Notes under the pieces: generated by a model
The model's input: the letters and a program-made list of their open reading frames with translations, nothing else
Database searches by the model: none
Told to the model about the DNA's origin: nothing
NCBI RefSeq assembly: GCF_001969365.1
Contig: NZ_CP019312.1
Span: forward strand, 2,542,001-2,606,000
From: Tateyamaria omphalii
GTDB lineage: Bacteria > Pseudomonadota > Alphaproteobacteria > Rhodobacterales > Rhodobacteraceae
Direction of reading: 5' to 3'
Length of the DNA stretch: 64,000 nucleotides
Position numbers and translations under genes: made by a program
Shown: positions 17,516-27,362 of the stretch, one piece after another
Position numbering within the stretch: position 1 is the first letter of the stretch
How the letters are laid out: each line of letters opens with the position of its first letter

Positions 17516-18088
17516 TTACTTGCCAAATTTTAGCGAGTTGTCCTTAGGATCTTCGAAGTCATAGTAGTTCAGGAGATCCTCTAGACGGTCGCCGTTGTAG
17601 AGGTATTCGTCGAAGTCTTCATTGCAAAGCAAGCTACCCCAAAAGCCACCCATCGGCTTTTTCAGCTCCTCGAACATTTCCAAACGCAGCGTGCGGGCGG
17701 GGCGATAACTGAGGCCAACAAGCTCAGCGAAGCGATTGATCGTTTGGATGTGTGGTTTGTTGCCCGCCATAGTTTCAATAATAAACTCAGCTCCCTTGAA
17801 GCAACCAAGTAACGAAGCCCGCTTTCCGTACATCCGGCTGACGGATCTGCCTGTGTATTGGTGTCGACAATTCGGACACTCATATTTTCGTCGCGTCTTA
17901 ATAATCCAGATGTCACCTTCGAAATCACACTTCGGGCATCGATACCCCAGCTTCCAGATCGTTTGGAATAGGACTTCCTCACAGTCTTCTTCCGTCAAGT
18001 ATCGATCGGCAACTTTGCCCGGTTGGAGATTTGCGCTTAGGCCACGCCAGTGCTGGATATCAACTTCATCATCACTAATCCGAAGCAT
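17516..18088 (-). CDS. Zinc-ribbon protein resembling IS1595 transposase N-terminus
   Basis: The key segment is YRCPKC ... YECPNCRHQYTGRSVSR, two CxxC knuckles followed by the R/T-rich strand seen in the zinc ribbon of IS1595-type transposases. No DDE domain follows; instead ~100 residues of helical sequence and an acidic C-terminus (LEDLLNYYDFEDP) are present. It may be a domesticated DNA-binding protein. The ATG at 18088 has GGGGA upstream; a TTG at 18214 would add 42 residues. Confidence 0.55.
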   Translation of the reverse strand: MLRISDDEVDIQHWRGLSANLQPGKVADRYLTEEDCEEVLFQTIWKLGYRCPKCDFEGDIWIIKTRRKYECPNCRHQYTGRSVSRMYGKRASLLGCFKGAEFIIETMAGNKPHIQTINRFAELVGLSYRPARTLRLEMFEELKKPMGGFWGSLLCNEDFDEYLYNGDRLEDLLNYYDFEDPKDNSLKFGK

Positions 18089-18251
18089 TACAGTGTTTTC
18101 CCCGCAAAAGTCACGAAAGACAGAGGCATATGCCGCATCGGGCCTGAGGAACGGGTGATTTCGGCAAGGCTTTGAGGCTTGCAAATCCCGCGGTTGCGCT
18201 TCTGGAGAGACCAATTTGAGGTTTCGGCAAACATACGTTTGTTTTCATCCC

Positions 18252-18650
18252 TTAGAAGTTCAACTCGTCATCAGATAATTTAACTTGCGCCGTCTGCAAA
18301 GGCGGGTTCAGCACATACTCGACCGCGCCCTCACGCGTTGCAAACCTGCCCCAAGATTTGGGGCGGGTATCCGTCGGTCCGATGTAAAATATCTCGCGAC
18401 TCTCTCCTGTTTCGGCAATCCAAGGCTGTCTCACCCAAACGCGTTCGGCCTGGCTCTCCCAGCGCCGGATCGGGTCAATGTGGTCCATGAACGGCGGCTG
18501 CAGTGGATTTATCGGGATCCCCTGGATCTCCGCAACTGCGAATATCGGCCCTTCTTTGGTGTCGATCCTGATCATCTCATGGCTTCTCGCCAGACCCGTT
18601 CTCTCGGTAGCAGACCTCCGCGTCGTCGCGATCTCGCCCGAAATCCACAT
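18252..18650 (-). CDS. Hypothetical protein
   Basis: A 132-codon frame with balanced composition, including GPIFAVAEIQGIPINPLQPP and a C-terminal acidic SDDELNF. I recognise no family. An internal ATG at 18575 (MIRIDTKEG) is an equally plausible start, giving 107 residues. It lies 163 bp upstream of the zinc-ribbon gene in the same orientation and is divergent from the restriction operon. Confidence 0.45.
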   Translation of the reverse strand: MWISGEIATTRRSATERTGLARSHEMIRIDTKEGPIFAVAEIQGIPINPLQPPFMDHIDPIRRWESQAERVWVRQPWIAETGESREIFYIGPTDTRPKSWGRFATREGAVEYVLNPPLQTAQVKLSDDELNF

Positions 18651-18726
18651 CTTTGTCGGCTTCTGATATCTTCTTCCTTTGCAGGATGGAAGAAAGCACC
18701 CTAACCTATGGCAAAGGATGCGAGAG

Positions 18727-18924
18727 ATGCCTCAGCAGCAATCGAAACCGGCCAACCTGAACCTGAAGATCACCGAGGACGAGCGGTGGGCCTTCAAGGA
18801 GTTCTGCGTCAGCCAACGGATGAGTCAGGTGGATGGATTCCGCCTCGCGTTCAAGCTGATGAAAGAGCACTTCGAAGCAGAAGACAAGGAAGCCCCTCAA
18901 GGGCCAAAAGGACCAAGACATTGA
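18727..18924 (+). CDS. Small ribbon-helix-helix-like protein leading the type I restriction operon
   Basis: From ATG 18727 (AAGGA 9 bp upstream) the 65-residue product starts MPQQQSKPANLNLKI, a strand, followed by two helices (DERWAFKEFCVSQRMS, VDGFRLAFKLMKEHF). This is the length and pattern of Arc/ParG-type RHH regulators. Its stop overlaps the TTG start of hsdM (TTGA). It may autoregulate the operon; that role is inferred. Confidence 0.55.
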   Translation: MPQQQSKPANLNLKITEDERWAFKEFCVSQRMSQVDGFRLAFKLMKEHFEAEDKEAPQGPKGPRH

Positions 18925-20954
18925 GCGACGCGCAGACCAAGAACACCTCACTTGCAGACTTTATCTGGAAAAACGCCGACGACCTCTGGGGCGATTTCCG
19001 CCACACCGAATTTGGTAAGATCATTCTGCCCTTCACCCTGCTGCGCCGCCTCGAATGCGTACTTGCACCCACCAGGGAAGAGGTTCGTGAAACCGTCAAA
19101 AACCTGGGCGACAGCGGCATCGATATGGACGTGATCCTGCGCCAGCAGACCGGCTTTCCCTTCTACAACACTTCGAACTACGACCTTCGCAGCCTCGGCG
19201 CGACGCGCACGCGCGCCAATCTCGAAGACTACATCTCGCAATTCTCCGACAACGCCCGCGTCATTTTCGAGCAGTTCGATTTCGCCAACACCATTGCCCG
19301 CATGGACCGCGCCGGGGTCCTGTACAAGATCTGCCAGAACTTCGCCGCCATCGACCTGCACCCCGACACCGTGCCCGAGCGCACCATGTCCAACGTCTAC
19401 GAACACCTGATCCGTCGCTTCGGCGCGGAGGTGAACGAGGCGGCAGAGGACTTCATGACGCCCCGCGATGTCGTCCATCTGGCCATCGAGCTTCTGCTGG
19501 ATCCCGATGACCAGCTCTTCATCGAAAACCCCGGCCTCATCCGCACGCTCTATGACCCGACCTGCGGCACTGGTGGCTTTTTGTCCGACGGGATGGAGCA
19601 CGTCCGCAACCTGCAGGACCGCTACTCCATCGCCCCCGTCATTATCCCCTACGGACAGGAACTGGAGCCTGAGACACACGCCGTCTGCCTCGCCGGTATG
19701 CTGCTCAAGACTCTGGAAACCGACCCCGGGCGCGACCTGTCCAAGAACATCGCCCTGGGAAGCACCCTGTCGGCGGACAAGCACCGGCCCGAGAAGTTTC
19801 ATTACTGCGTGTCCAATCCGCCTTTCGGCAAGAAGTGGGAGAAGGACCAGGCCGACGTCACGCGCGAGCATAAGGAACAGGGGTTCGAAGGTCGCTTCGG
19901 CCCCAAGTTGCCCCGCGTCTCCGACGGCTCCATGCTCTTCCTGCTGCACCTGCTGTCCAAGCTCGAAAGCCCCGATAACGGCGGCGGGCGCGCGGCGATC
20001 ATCCTGTCGGGCTCGCCCCTCTTCAACGGCAACGCGGGCCAGGGCGAAAGCGAGATCCGCCGCCACCTGCTGGAACAGGACGTGGTCGAGGCCATCATCG
20101 CCCTGCCCACCGAGATCTTCTTTCGCACCGGCATCGGCACCTACATCTGGATCCTGTCCAACGACAAACCCGCCCACCGCAAGGGCAAGGTCCAGCTGAT
20201 CAACGCGACCGAGATGTATGAGCCCATGCGCAAGTCCGAGGGCAACAAGCGCCGCCGCGTGGGCGAACAGCAGACCCGCGATATCGTACAGATGTGCGCG
20301 GATTTCGAGGTGACCAAGCAGAGCCTCATCCTGAGTGCGCCCGACTTCGGCTATCGCCGCATCAAGGTCCTGCGTCCCCTGCGCAAGAAGATCGTCATCT
20401 CGGCCGAGGGGCTGACGGCACTGGCCGACGAGAAGGCCTGGGAGAAGCGCACAGAGGCAAAGCGCGCGGGCTGGACGGCGCTGTTTGAGAGTCACATGGG
20501 CGCGGAAGAAGGCTGGCATTGGATGGAGGTCTTCGCCAAGAACGCCGTCAAGCGCGATGCGGATCTGGGCAAGGCGGATGCCGGGCTGATCAAGGCGTTC
20601 CGCAAGGCATTTGGCGTGCATGATCCGGACCTTGATCCGGTGACGGACAAGAGGGGCCAGGTGATCCCCGACGACGATCTGACCGACTACGAGAACGTGC
20701 CCCTCGCCGCGGACGGGACCGCCGATATCTACGCCTATCTGGAGGCCGAGGTCACACCTCACGCCCATGACGCCTATATTGACGAGACCTATCGTGACGA
20801 GACGGACGGCGAGATCGGCATCAAGGGCTATGAGATCAATTTCAACCGCTACTTCTACGAATACGTGCCCCCACGCGATCTGGACGAGATCGACGCGGAG
20901 TTGAAAGCGGTCGAGGCCGAGATTGCGGCCGTGCTGGCGGAGGTGGCGGGGTGA
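18921..20954 (+). CDS. hsdM: Type I restriction-modification methyltransferase subunit HsdM
   Basis: The 677-residue protein has the N-terminal HsdM_N helical domain (LADFIWKNADDLWG, KIILPFTLLRRLECVL) and the adenine N6-methyltransferase motifs DPTCGTGGFL (motif I) and NPPFG (motif IV). The only fitting start is TTG 18921, coupled to the upstream stop and preceded by AAAAGGA. It methylates host DNA with HsdS and forms the restriction complex with HsdR. Confidence 0.95.
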   Translation: MSDAQTKNTSLADFIWKNADDLWGDFRHTEFGKIILPFTLLRRLECVLAPTREEVRETVKNLGDSGIDMDVILRQQTGFPFYNTSNYDLRSLGATRTRANLEDYISQFSDNARVIFEQFDFANTIARMDRAGVLYKICQNFAAIDLHPDTVPERTMSNVYEHLIRRFGAEVNEAAEDFMTPRDVVHLAIELLLDPDDQLFIENPGLIRTLYDPTCGTGGFLSDGMEHVRNLQDRYSIAPVIIPYGQELEPETHAVCLAGMLLKTLETDPGRDLSKNIALGSTLSADKHRPEKFHYCVSNPPFGKKWEKDQADVTREHKEQGFEGRFGPKLPRVSDGSMLFLLHLLSKLESPDNGGGRAAIILSGSPLFNGNAGQGESEIRRHLLEQDVVEAIIALPTEIFFRTGIGTYIWILSNDKPAHRKGKVQLINATEMYEPMRKSEGNKRRRVGEQQTRDIVQMCADFEVTKQSLILSAPDFGYRRIKVLRPLRKKIVISAEGLTALADEKAWEKRTEAKRAGWTALFESHMGAEEGWHWMEVFAKNAVKRDADLGKADAGLIKAFRKAFGVHDPDLDPVTDKRGQVIPDDDLTDYENVPLAADGTADIYAYLEAEVTPHAHDAYIDETYRDETDGEIGIKGYEINFNRYFYEYVPPRDLDEIDAELKAVEAEIAAVLAEVAG

Positions 20955-22228
20955 GTTACGCAACCTACACTGAACGCACCGATGCGATTGCGCCTTGGAT
21001 TGATAACATTCCATCTCACTGGTCAGAGAAACCGCTTTTCGCGATCGCCCGCGAGAAGCAGGCGAAGAACATTGGCATGAAAGAAGATAACCTGCTTTCG
21101 CTTAGCTATGGCAGGATCAAGCGTAAGGATATCAACACCAGCGACGGGTTGTTGCCTGCTTCGTACGAAACGTATCAAATCGTAGAGGCGGATAACGTCG
21201 TCTTTCGCCTTACAGATTTGCAGAATGACAAACGCAGCCTGCGTTCGGCGATTTGCAGTGAGCGTGGGATCATTACGTCCGCCTACGTTGCGGTCGAACC
21301 CACAGGCATCAATCCCGCATTGTTCAACTACCTTATGCGAGCCTATGACGTTCAGAAGGTGTTCTATTCTATGGGCGGCGGTATGCGGCAGTCACTTGGT
21401 TTTGACGACCTGCGCCGCTTGCCCATAGTCGCCCCTGATCTCGAAGAACAAACCGCCATTGTGGGGTATCTCGACCGCGAGACCGTGCGGATTGATGGGT
21501 TAATCGAGAAAAAGACCCGCTTCATCGCGCTTCTCAACGACAAAGAAAAAGCCGCCATTTCCCGGTTCGTACGTGCGGGCATTGATCCAAATGCAAACAT
21601 GATCGACAGCGGCGTCGAATGGCGTGGCAAGGTTCCCGCCCATTGGACACGCGGTCGAATGAAGAACCATTTCAAACAGGTGAAGCGTCAAGGCTATGAC
21701 GATTTGACCGTGTTGTCCGTCTATCGCGAGTTCGGCGTGATCGAGAAATCCTCGCGCACGGATAATATCAACAAGACGCCAGAAGACTTGTCCAAGTACC
21801 AGCTTGTCGAACCTAACGACCTTGCCATCAACAAGATGAAGGCATGGCAAGGCTCCATGGGTGTGTCCGCCCTACGCGGGATCACCAGCCCCGATTACGT
21901 CGTTATGACACCCGTTGGTGAGCACAACCCGCGCTACATGCACCATTACCTGCGCGCCCGTCCGATGCCTTGGGTTTACCGTTTGATCTCGAACGGCATT
22001 AGGACGGATCAGTGGCGCATGGAACCAGAGAAGTTCTTGGAGCTGCCTGTGTTCCTGCCCCCGCTGGAGGAGCAACAGCGGATCGCAGACAGGATTGATC
22101 TTGAGCTTGAACGTATCCGTGGGCTGATCGCCAAAACCGACCGCTCCATCGCCCTCCTACGCGAAAAGCGGGCGGCACTGATAACCGCGGCCGTCACCGG
22201 CAAAATCGACGTGAGGCATATGGCATGA
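20951..22228 (+). CDS. hsdS: Type I restriction-modification specificity subunit HsdS
   Basis: 425 residues in the two-half architecture of HsdS. Target-recognition domain 1 (~20-170) is followed by a conserved helix (EEQTAIVGYLDRETVRID). Domain 2 (from AHWTRGRMKNHF) is followed by the second conserved helix (EEQQRIADRIDLELERI) ending TAAVTGKIDV. It defines the bipartite recognition sequence, which cannot be read from the protein. The GTG start overlaps the hsdM stop; the stop overlaps hsdR (ATGA). Confidence 0.95.
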   Translation: MSYATYTERTDAIAPWIDNIPSHWSEKPLFAIAREKQAKNIGMKEDNLLSLSYGRIKRKDINTSDGLLPASYETYQIVEADNVVFRLTDLQNDKRSLRSAICSERGIITSAYVAVEPTGINPALFNYLMRAYDVQKVFYSMGGGMRQSLGFDDLRRLPIVAPDLEEQTAIVGYLDRETVRIDGLIEKKTRFIALLNDKEKAAISRFVRAGIDPNANMIDSGVEWRGKVPAHWTRGRMKNHFKQVKRQGYDDLTVLSVYREFGVIEKSSRTDNINKTPEDLSKYQLVEPNDLAINKMKAWQGSMGVSALRGITSPDYVVMTPVGEHNPRYMHHYLRARPMPWVYRLISNGIRTDQWRMEPEKFLELPVFLPPLEEQQRIADRIDLELERIRGLIAKTDRSIALLREKRAALITAAVTGKIDVRHMA

Positions 22229-25200
22229 GCGATCTGCACCATGAAAAGCACCTTGAGGCCTATATCGTCGAGCGTCTGCGCTCGCAGGGCTGGCTGGTCG
22301 GCACCACCGACGATTACGACGCCGACCGCGCCCTCTACCCAGACGATCTCGCCGCCTGGCTGAAGGCCACTCAAGGCCCAAAGTGGGAGCGTTTGGAGGC
22401 GATGAACGGCGCCAAGACCCTCGACAAGGTCTCAGGCCGCCTTGAGGCCGCGCTGGAGAAGCACGGCACGCTCCACGTCCTGCGCCGCGGCTTCGACATC
22501 GCGGGTGCAGGTCACCTCGACATGTCCGAGGCCGCCCCCGAGGATCAGCGCAACGCCACGACCCTGCACAACTACGCCGCCAACCGCCTGCGCGTCGTCC
22601 CGCAGCTGAAATACCACCCCGGCCGCGCGCTGGCGATTGACCTGGTGTTGTTCCTGAATGGTCTGCCGCTGGCTACGGTGGAGCTTAAGACCGATTTCAC
22701 CCAATCGGTCGAGCACGCCAAGGCCCAATACCGCCGCGACCGCGCACCCGTGGAAGGGGGTCGCAAACACCCGCTGCTGACGTTCAAGCGCGGCGCCATC
22801 GTGCATTTCGCCATGTCGGATTCGGAGATCTGGATGGCCACGAAACTGGCAGGCGAAGACACATTCTTCCTGCCCTTCAACCGCGGCCATGATGGCCACG
22901 GCGGCAACCCGCCCCGTGACGATGGCGAATACCCCGTCGCCTACTTATGGGAGGATATCTGCCACCCCAACGCCTTCCTGCGGATCTTCCACAGCTTTGT
23001 CTATGTGGAGAAGAAAGAGGTCGTGGACCTGCGCGGCAACTGGACGACCAAGGAAACCCTGATCTTTCCGCGCTACCACCAGTTCGACGCGGTCAACAAA
23101 ATGATTGCGGACGCCAAGGCCAATGGCCCCGGACTGTCCTATCTGTGTGAACACAGCGCAGGCTCTGGCAAGACCTCGACCATCGCGTGGACGGCCCATG
23201 ACCTGATCAAGCTGCGCCATGACGATGGCCGCCCCGTGTTCGACGCCGCCATCATCGTGACCGACCGGAATGTGTTGGACGGTCAGTTACAGGACGCGGT
23301 GCAGCAGATCGACCATCAGTCCGGCCTGATCGCAGCCATCGACAGGGACACGTCGTCCAAGTCAAAGAGCGAACAGCTGACCGAGGCGATGACCAAGGGC
23401 ACACCAATCATCGTCGTGACGATCCAGACGTTCCCCTTCGCCATGGAAGCGATACTGACCGAGCGCTCCCTGAGCGATAAGAATTTCGCCGTGATCATCG
23501 ACGAGGCACATACCTCCCAGACCGGCAACACCGCGTCCAAGCTGCAAGCCACGCTGGCCCTGTCATCCAAAACGGATATGGCGGACATGACTGTCGAGGA
23601 CATTCTGGCCGAGATCCAGAAGTCCCGCAAACGCCCCGCCAATGTCTCGCACTTCGCTTTCACCGCGACGCCTAAGCATTCAACGATGATGCTGTTCGGG
23701 CGACCTGCAGATCCCACACGGCCTGCCGCCGACGACAACCTTCCGCAGTCGTTCCACAAATATGAGATGCGGCAGGCGATCGACGAGGGGTTTATCCTCG
23801 ACGTTTTGCGCGGCTACGTGCCCTATAAGACAGCGTTCAACCTCGGTCAGGAGCTGGTGGACGAAAAGCGAGTCGACGGAAAGGCCGCGAAGCGCGCCCT
23901 CGCGGCATGGATGACGCTCCACCCGACGAACGTCACCCAGAAGGTGCGCTTCATCATGGAGCATTTCACAGCCAACGTGGCCCATCTTCTGGACGGCAAG
24001 GCGAAGGCGATGGTTGTCACCAGTTCCCGTGCCGCCGCTGTGCGTTACAAACGGGCCTGTGACGCGTTCATTGCTGACAATCCCGCCTATGCCGACATAC
24101 GCGCGCTGGTGGCTTTCTCAGGCAAGCTGAACGGGCAAGAGGTTGTGCATGCGAATGATGACCAGCTGGCCGGCGATACCTTCGTTGTCGAGGACGATGC
24201 CGAGTTCACAGAAGCTAACATGAACCCGGACGTGAAGGGCCAGGATCTGCGTCACGCCTTTGACCGCCCCGAATACCGGGTGATGCTGGTGGCGAACAAG
24301 TTTCAAACAGGGTTCGACCAGCCCAAACTAGTGGCGATGTATGTCGACAAGAAGATCGCCAATGCGGTCGAGATTGTTCAAACCTTCTCGCGCCTCAACC
24401 GGACATTCCCTGGCAAGGACCAGACCTTCATCGTCGATTTCGTAAACGAGCCCGAAAGCGTGCAGGCCGCCTTCGCGCAATATGACAGCGGCGCGAAGAT
24501 CGAAGAGGTTCAGGACCTTGATGTTATTTACGACATGAAGGATCAGCTGGACGCGCAAGGCATCTATGATGACAGCCATGTGAACCGCTTCCGCATCGCA
24601 CGTTACCAGACCGCGGCTGCATTCAATGCTGACAGTGAAACCGAGCACAAGGCGATGTACGCGGCGACACAAGAGCCGACTGACGCTTACAATGCACGTT
24701 TGAAAAGCCTTCGCGAAGCGGCACAGGATGCTGAAGATGCATTTGAAGCTGCCCGGGTGTCGGACAATTCCGATGGCATGAAACGGGCCGATCACGATCG
24801 CGAACAGGTCGCCGAAGCCATCGGCCAAATGACGGAGTTCAAGGCAGGGCTGGCGCGCTTCGCGCGAACCTATTCTTACATTGCGCAGCTGATCGACCTC
24901 GGAGACCCTGACCTAGAGAACTTCGCTGCCTTTGCGAAGCTTTTGGCGAACCGTCTGGACGGCGTGCCACCGGAGAACGTCGACCTTCGCGGGATCACAC
25001 TCACTGGATACGAGATAAAGGATCGAGAGGCACCTGACGAACCAGTGGAGCCTGACGTCCTGAAGCCGGTGGGTGCAGGTGGTTCACCTGCTCCGGGTGC
25101 CGTGCCAGTCTATATTCAAGAGATCATCGAACGCCTGAATACTATTTTTGGCGAAGCCACGCCCATCGAAGACCAGATCAGCTTTGTGAACCAGATCGCA

Positions 25201-25428
25201 GCTATCGCCTCGGAAAACGAGGTGGTCATGGCGCAGGTGGAAAAAAATTCCAAGGAGCAAGCGCTGAAGGGCAACTTACCAGGTACCGTAGAAGCGGCAG
25301 TGGCCCGTGCGATGAAGTCTCACGCGTCTCTTGCAACGCTCCTGCTCAAGTCAGACAAGCAGAGCCTCGGGCTGCTCTACCCAGTAATCTATGACATGCT
25401 GAAACGTGGTGAGAGTATCGAGCTGTAG
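22225..25428 (+). CDS. hsdR: Type I restriction endonuclease subunit HsdR
   Basis: The 1067-residue motor-nuclease has an N-terminal PD-(D/E)XK site (ALAIDLVLFLNGLPLATVELK). Superfamily 2 helicase motifs follow: HSAGSGKTS (Walker A), IIDEAHTSQ (DEAH box), FTATPKHST, and FQTGFDQP and QTFSRLNRTFPGK (motifs V/VI). The C-terminal helical region binds the methylase core. The operon order RHH-M-S-R with stop-start overlaps indicates one transcript. Confidence 0.95.
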   Translation: MSDLHHEKHLEAYIVERLRSQGWLVGTTDDYDADRALYPDDLAAWLKATQGPKWERLEAMNGAKTLDKVSGRLEAALEKHGTLHVLRRGFDIAGAGHLDMSEAAPEDQRNATTLHNYAANRLRVVPQLKYHPGRALAIDLVLFLNGLPLATVELKTDFTQSVEHAKAQYRRDRAPVEGGRKHPLLTFKRGAIVHFAMSDSEIWMATKLAGEDTFFLPFNRGHDGHGGNPPRDDGEYPVAYLWEDICHPNAFLRIFHSFVYVEKKEVVDLRGNWTTKETLIFPRYHQFDAVNKMIADAKANGPGLSYLCEHSAGSGKTSTIAWTAHDLIKLRHDDGRPVFDAAIIVTDRNVLDGQLQDAVQQIDHQSGLIAAIDRDTSSKSKSEQLTEAMTKGTPIIVVTIQTFPFAMEAILTERSLSDKNFAVIIDEAHTSQTGNTASKLQATLALSSKTDMADMTVEDILAEIQKSRKRPANVSHFAFTATPKHSTMMLFGRPADPTRPAADDNLPQSFHKYEMRQAIDEGFILDVLRGYVPYKTAFNLGQELVDEKRVDGKAAKRALAAWMTLHPTNVTQKVRFIMEHFTANVAHLLDGKAKAMVVTSSRAAAVRYKRACDAFIADNPAYADIRALVAFSGKLNGQEVVHANDDQLAGDTFVVEDDAEFTEANMNPDVKGQDLRHAFDRPEYRVMLVANKFQTGFDQPKLVAMYVDKKIANAVEIVQTFSRLNRTFPGKDQTFIVDFVNEPESVQAAFAQYDSGAKIEEVQDLDVIYDMKDQLDAQGIYDDSHVNRFRIARYQTAAAFNADSETEHKAMYAATQEPTDAYNARLKSLREAAQDAEDAFEAARVSDNSDGMKRADHDREQVAEAIGQMTEFKAGLARFARTYSYIAQLIDLGDPDLENFAAFAKLLANRLDGVPPENVDLRGITLTGYEIKDREAPDEPVEPDVLKPVGAGGSPAPGAVPVYIQEIIERLNTIFGEATPIEDQISFVNQIAAIASENEVVMAQVEKNSKEQALKGNLPGTVEAAVARAMKSHASLATLLLKSDKQSLGLLYPVIYDMLKRGESIEL

Positions 25429-25616
25429 ATTTGGGCGAAGACAAGCTGTTTAGCTCAAACGGCCCTTACCAGACATTCATCGTGTCAGACTGTGCGGCAG
25501 TGCAGCTTCTTGGAACCGGCCGTTCGCTGCGTCCGCGAGATTTGTGAGAGGCCCAAGGTCAGCAGTGCGGGACGAAGCGGACATTCGGCAGCTGAACTTG
25601 AATGTCCGCATCAGGT

Positions 25617-26180
25617 TCACCTTAAGAGCTTCGCTACAGCCTCATTCGGAGCGATTTGACCGGCGCGGTAATCCATCACCTGTCTTCGGGTTTCATTTGT
25701 GTAGTAATGCAAATGCACAAGAACGCCGTGCGTATCGCTCAACTCAAATTTCGAGATAACAAACCCTGCCTTTAGTTTGGGAATGATGACAGCATTGTTC
25801 GTAGCACAGTGACGGCTGTAAATCATTTGAAATCCCTGCGCCTCTGCCTCTGCAATCACAGCTGAGACAAGCGCGGAATAAACGCCCTTTCGTTGAAACT
25901 CGGGAAGCACGGCGGAATTGATCATATACAGGGTCTGTTTGGTTTCCTGTCTTGCCCAACTCCATCCGATAAAGCGGTTGTCCGCATCAAAGGCACCAAG
26001 CCGCAATTCAAAGGGTTGGCCAAGGCGGTCTTGCAGAGCCGTCATCTGTTCAAGCTCTCGCGCAGAAAGCGCGTCAGATAATGAATAGGAGCCATCTTCC
26101 CAAAAGGCCGCATGCACATGTTCTTGAAAGTGGCGGTTAAATTCATCGCGCTCCATGGGTCGGATCGTTTTTGTTTTCAT
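25617..26180 (-). CDS. GNAT-family N-acetyltransferase
   Basis: The 187-residue protein has the GNAT acetyl-CoA loop VLPEFQRKGVYSALVSAV and the following strand-helix (GFQMIYSRHCATNNAVIIPKL, then KAGF). The substrate is unknown. It stands alone, opposite to and just beyond the restriction operon, with unrelated flanking intergenic DNA. It may be simple cargo. Confidence 0.8.
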   Translation of the reverse strand: MKTKTIRPMERDEFNRHFQEHVHAAFWEDGSYSLSDALSARELEQMTALQDRLGQPFELRLGAFDADNRFIGWSWARQETKQTLYMINSAVLPEFQRKGVYSALVSAVIAEAEAQGFQMIYSRHCATNNAVIIPKLKAGFVISKFELSDTHGVLVHLHYYTNETRRQVMDYRAGQIAPNEAVAKLLR

Positions 26181-26553
26181 TGCGGACTCTTAAATCACGG
26201 TGCCAGTTCGGTGCTCTTGAAAAGACACCCCTTGGCTTGAGAGGACATTCAAGCATTTGGCAGCATCCGTCAATTTGGGCTCTCTGCCGGCCTTGGATGC
26301 GCCGCAGCATCAATCTGATCTGGATTGCTAGGCGAAGCATGGACGGCCCAGAGCCGACCTCCAGCGCGGGGTTCATATGCTACAGTCGCAACCCGCTTTC
26401 AAGACATTCGCTGCAAGAGCAAAGTAAGTGACGAGTCGAACCCACAGAATGCGGGACGAAGAGCGCTTGAAGTTCAAACACCCAGATAGCCGTTCCGCCC
26501 ATTTCATCGCGCGGGATGAACGTAGATCACTTATCTTTCGCGTTATGCAGAGA
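26181..26553. other. 373-bp gene-free stretch
   Basis: No supported gene. It shares a short motif (TGCGGGACGAAG) with the gap after hsdR (~25565), suggesting degraded repeats between cargo units. I see no promoter or structured RNA. Confidence 0.4.
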
Positions 26554-27114
26554 TCAAGCTAACCTCGGCAGCCTGAGTGGCCGAACAAATCCTTGAATAT
26601 TATTCGGACGAGAATACTGTTCCGCAAGATACGACAGCACTCGCCAATTTAGATCGACTGCCCATAGTGTCCTGGCACCTGTGAACACACGATCCTCGTC
26701 TCGATGAACGCCCGGAATGTTCACGTCTAACTGGATATGGATTTTGTTTCGGTATTTTCGTAGCTTGTGCAGCTCGTCATAGATGTCCACACTCATTCCA
26801 TCTAGGATGTGATACTTTCGCAAGTTGTCGATCACCACGGCAAATTTATCGATTTGCTTATCTTCTATCTCTTGTCGATCTGCTTCCCTCACGTTCGGGA
26901 CGCCTTCAAGATTATAGTTTTGAGCTCGGTAGAAGATTTGAATAGCGGCGACCTCAATCAAAGAGGCCGCTTGAAGAAGAATAGGCTTGTTGAACCTGCC
27001 GTTTTCGTTCGCTTCAACTAATTCGCTCAGAAGCTCGGAGTTGTAACCGGCATTGTCGCCAGCTTTGAAATCCCCGAAGATGTTGCATTCCAGCTCGTCA
27101 AAATCAAAAGGCAT
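26554..27114 (-). CDS. HEPN-like hypothetical protein
   Basis: A 186-residue, mostly helical protein. The helix ELHKLRKYRNKIHI has the RN...H arrangement found in many HEPN-type nucleases, and the preceding helical bundle (QAASLIEVAAIQIFY) fits that fold. The spacing is not the canonical Rx4-6H in every alignment, so RNase activity is only a possibility. ATG 27114 is used; TTG 27117 is adjacent. It may be a stand-alone defence or toxin-like gene. Confidence 0.5.
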   Translation of the reverse strand: MPFDFDELECNIFGDFKAGDNAGYNSELLSELVEANENGRFNKPILLQAASLIEVAAIQIFYRAQNYNLEGVPNVREADRQEIEDKQIDKFAVVIDNLRKYHILDGMSVDIYDELHKLRKYRNKIHIQLDVNIPGVHRDEDRVFTGARTLWAVDLNWRVLSYLAEQYSRPNNIQGFVRPLRLPRLA

Positions 27115-27362
27115 CAATCAATCCATTTTCAAAGAAACCAAACATTCCGTATTGAGCGAATGCAAGATGCTGGCGCTAGAACAAATTGCACCACAATACG
27201 CCCTGGTCTCGTCGTAGTCACAAGGTCGTTCGCAGAAACCGCGCCTGCCAAGGCTCACGGCTCGAGCAAGAGCCTGGGCCATAACCGATTTGAGTGGAAG
27301 TATGGATATCCGGTTGGATCGCAGCCGTTCGCTTCGTTGAAGCGATGCCAAACGGGGATCGG

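Noticed and set aside
18948..21014. 688-codon open frame antisense to hsdM
   Set aside because: A shadow of the GC-rich methylase gene: it lies wholly over the motif-bearing hsdM/hsdS frames and has no family signature of its own.
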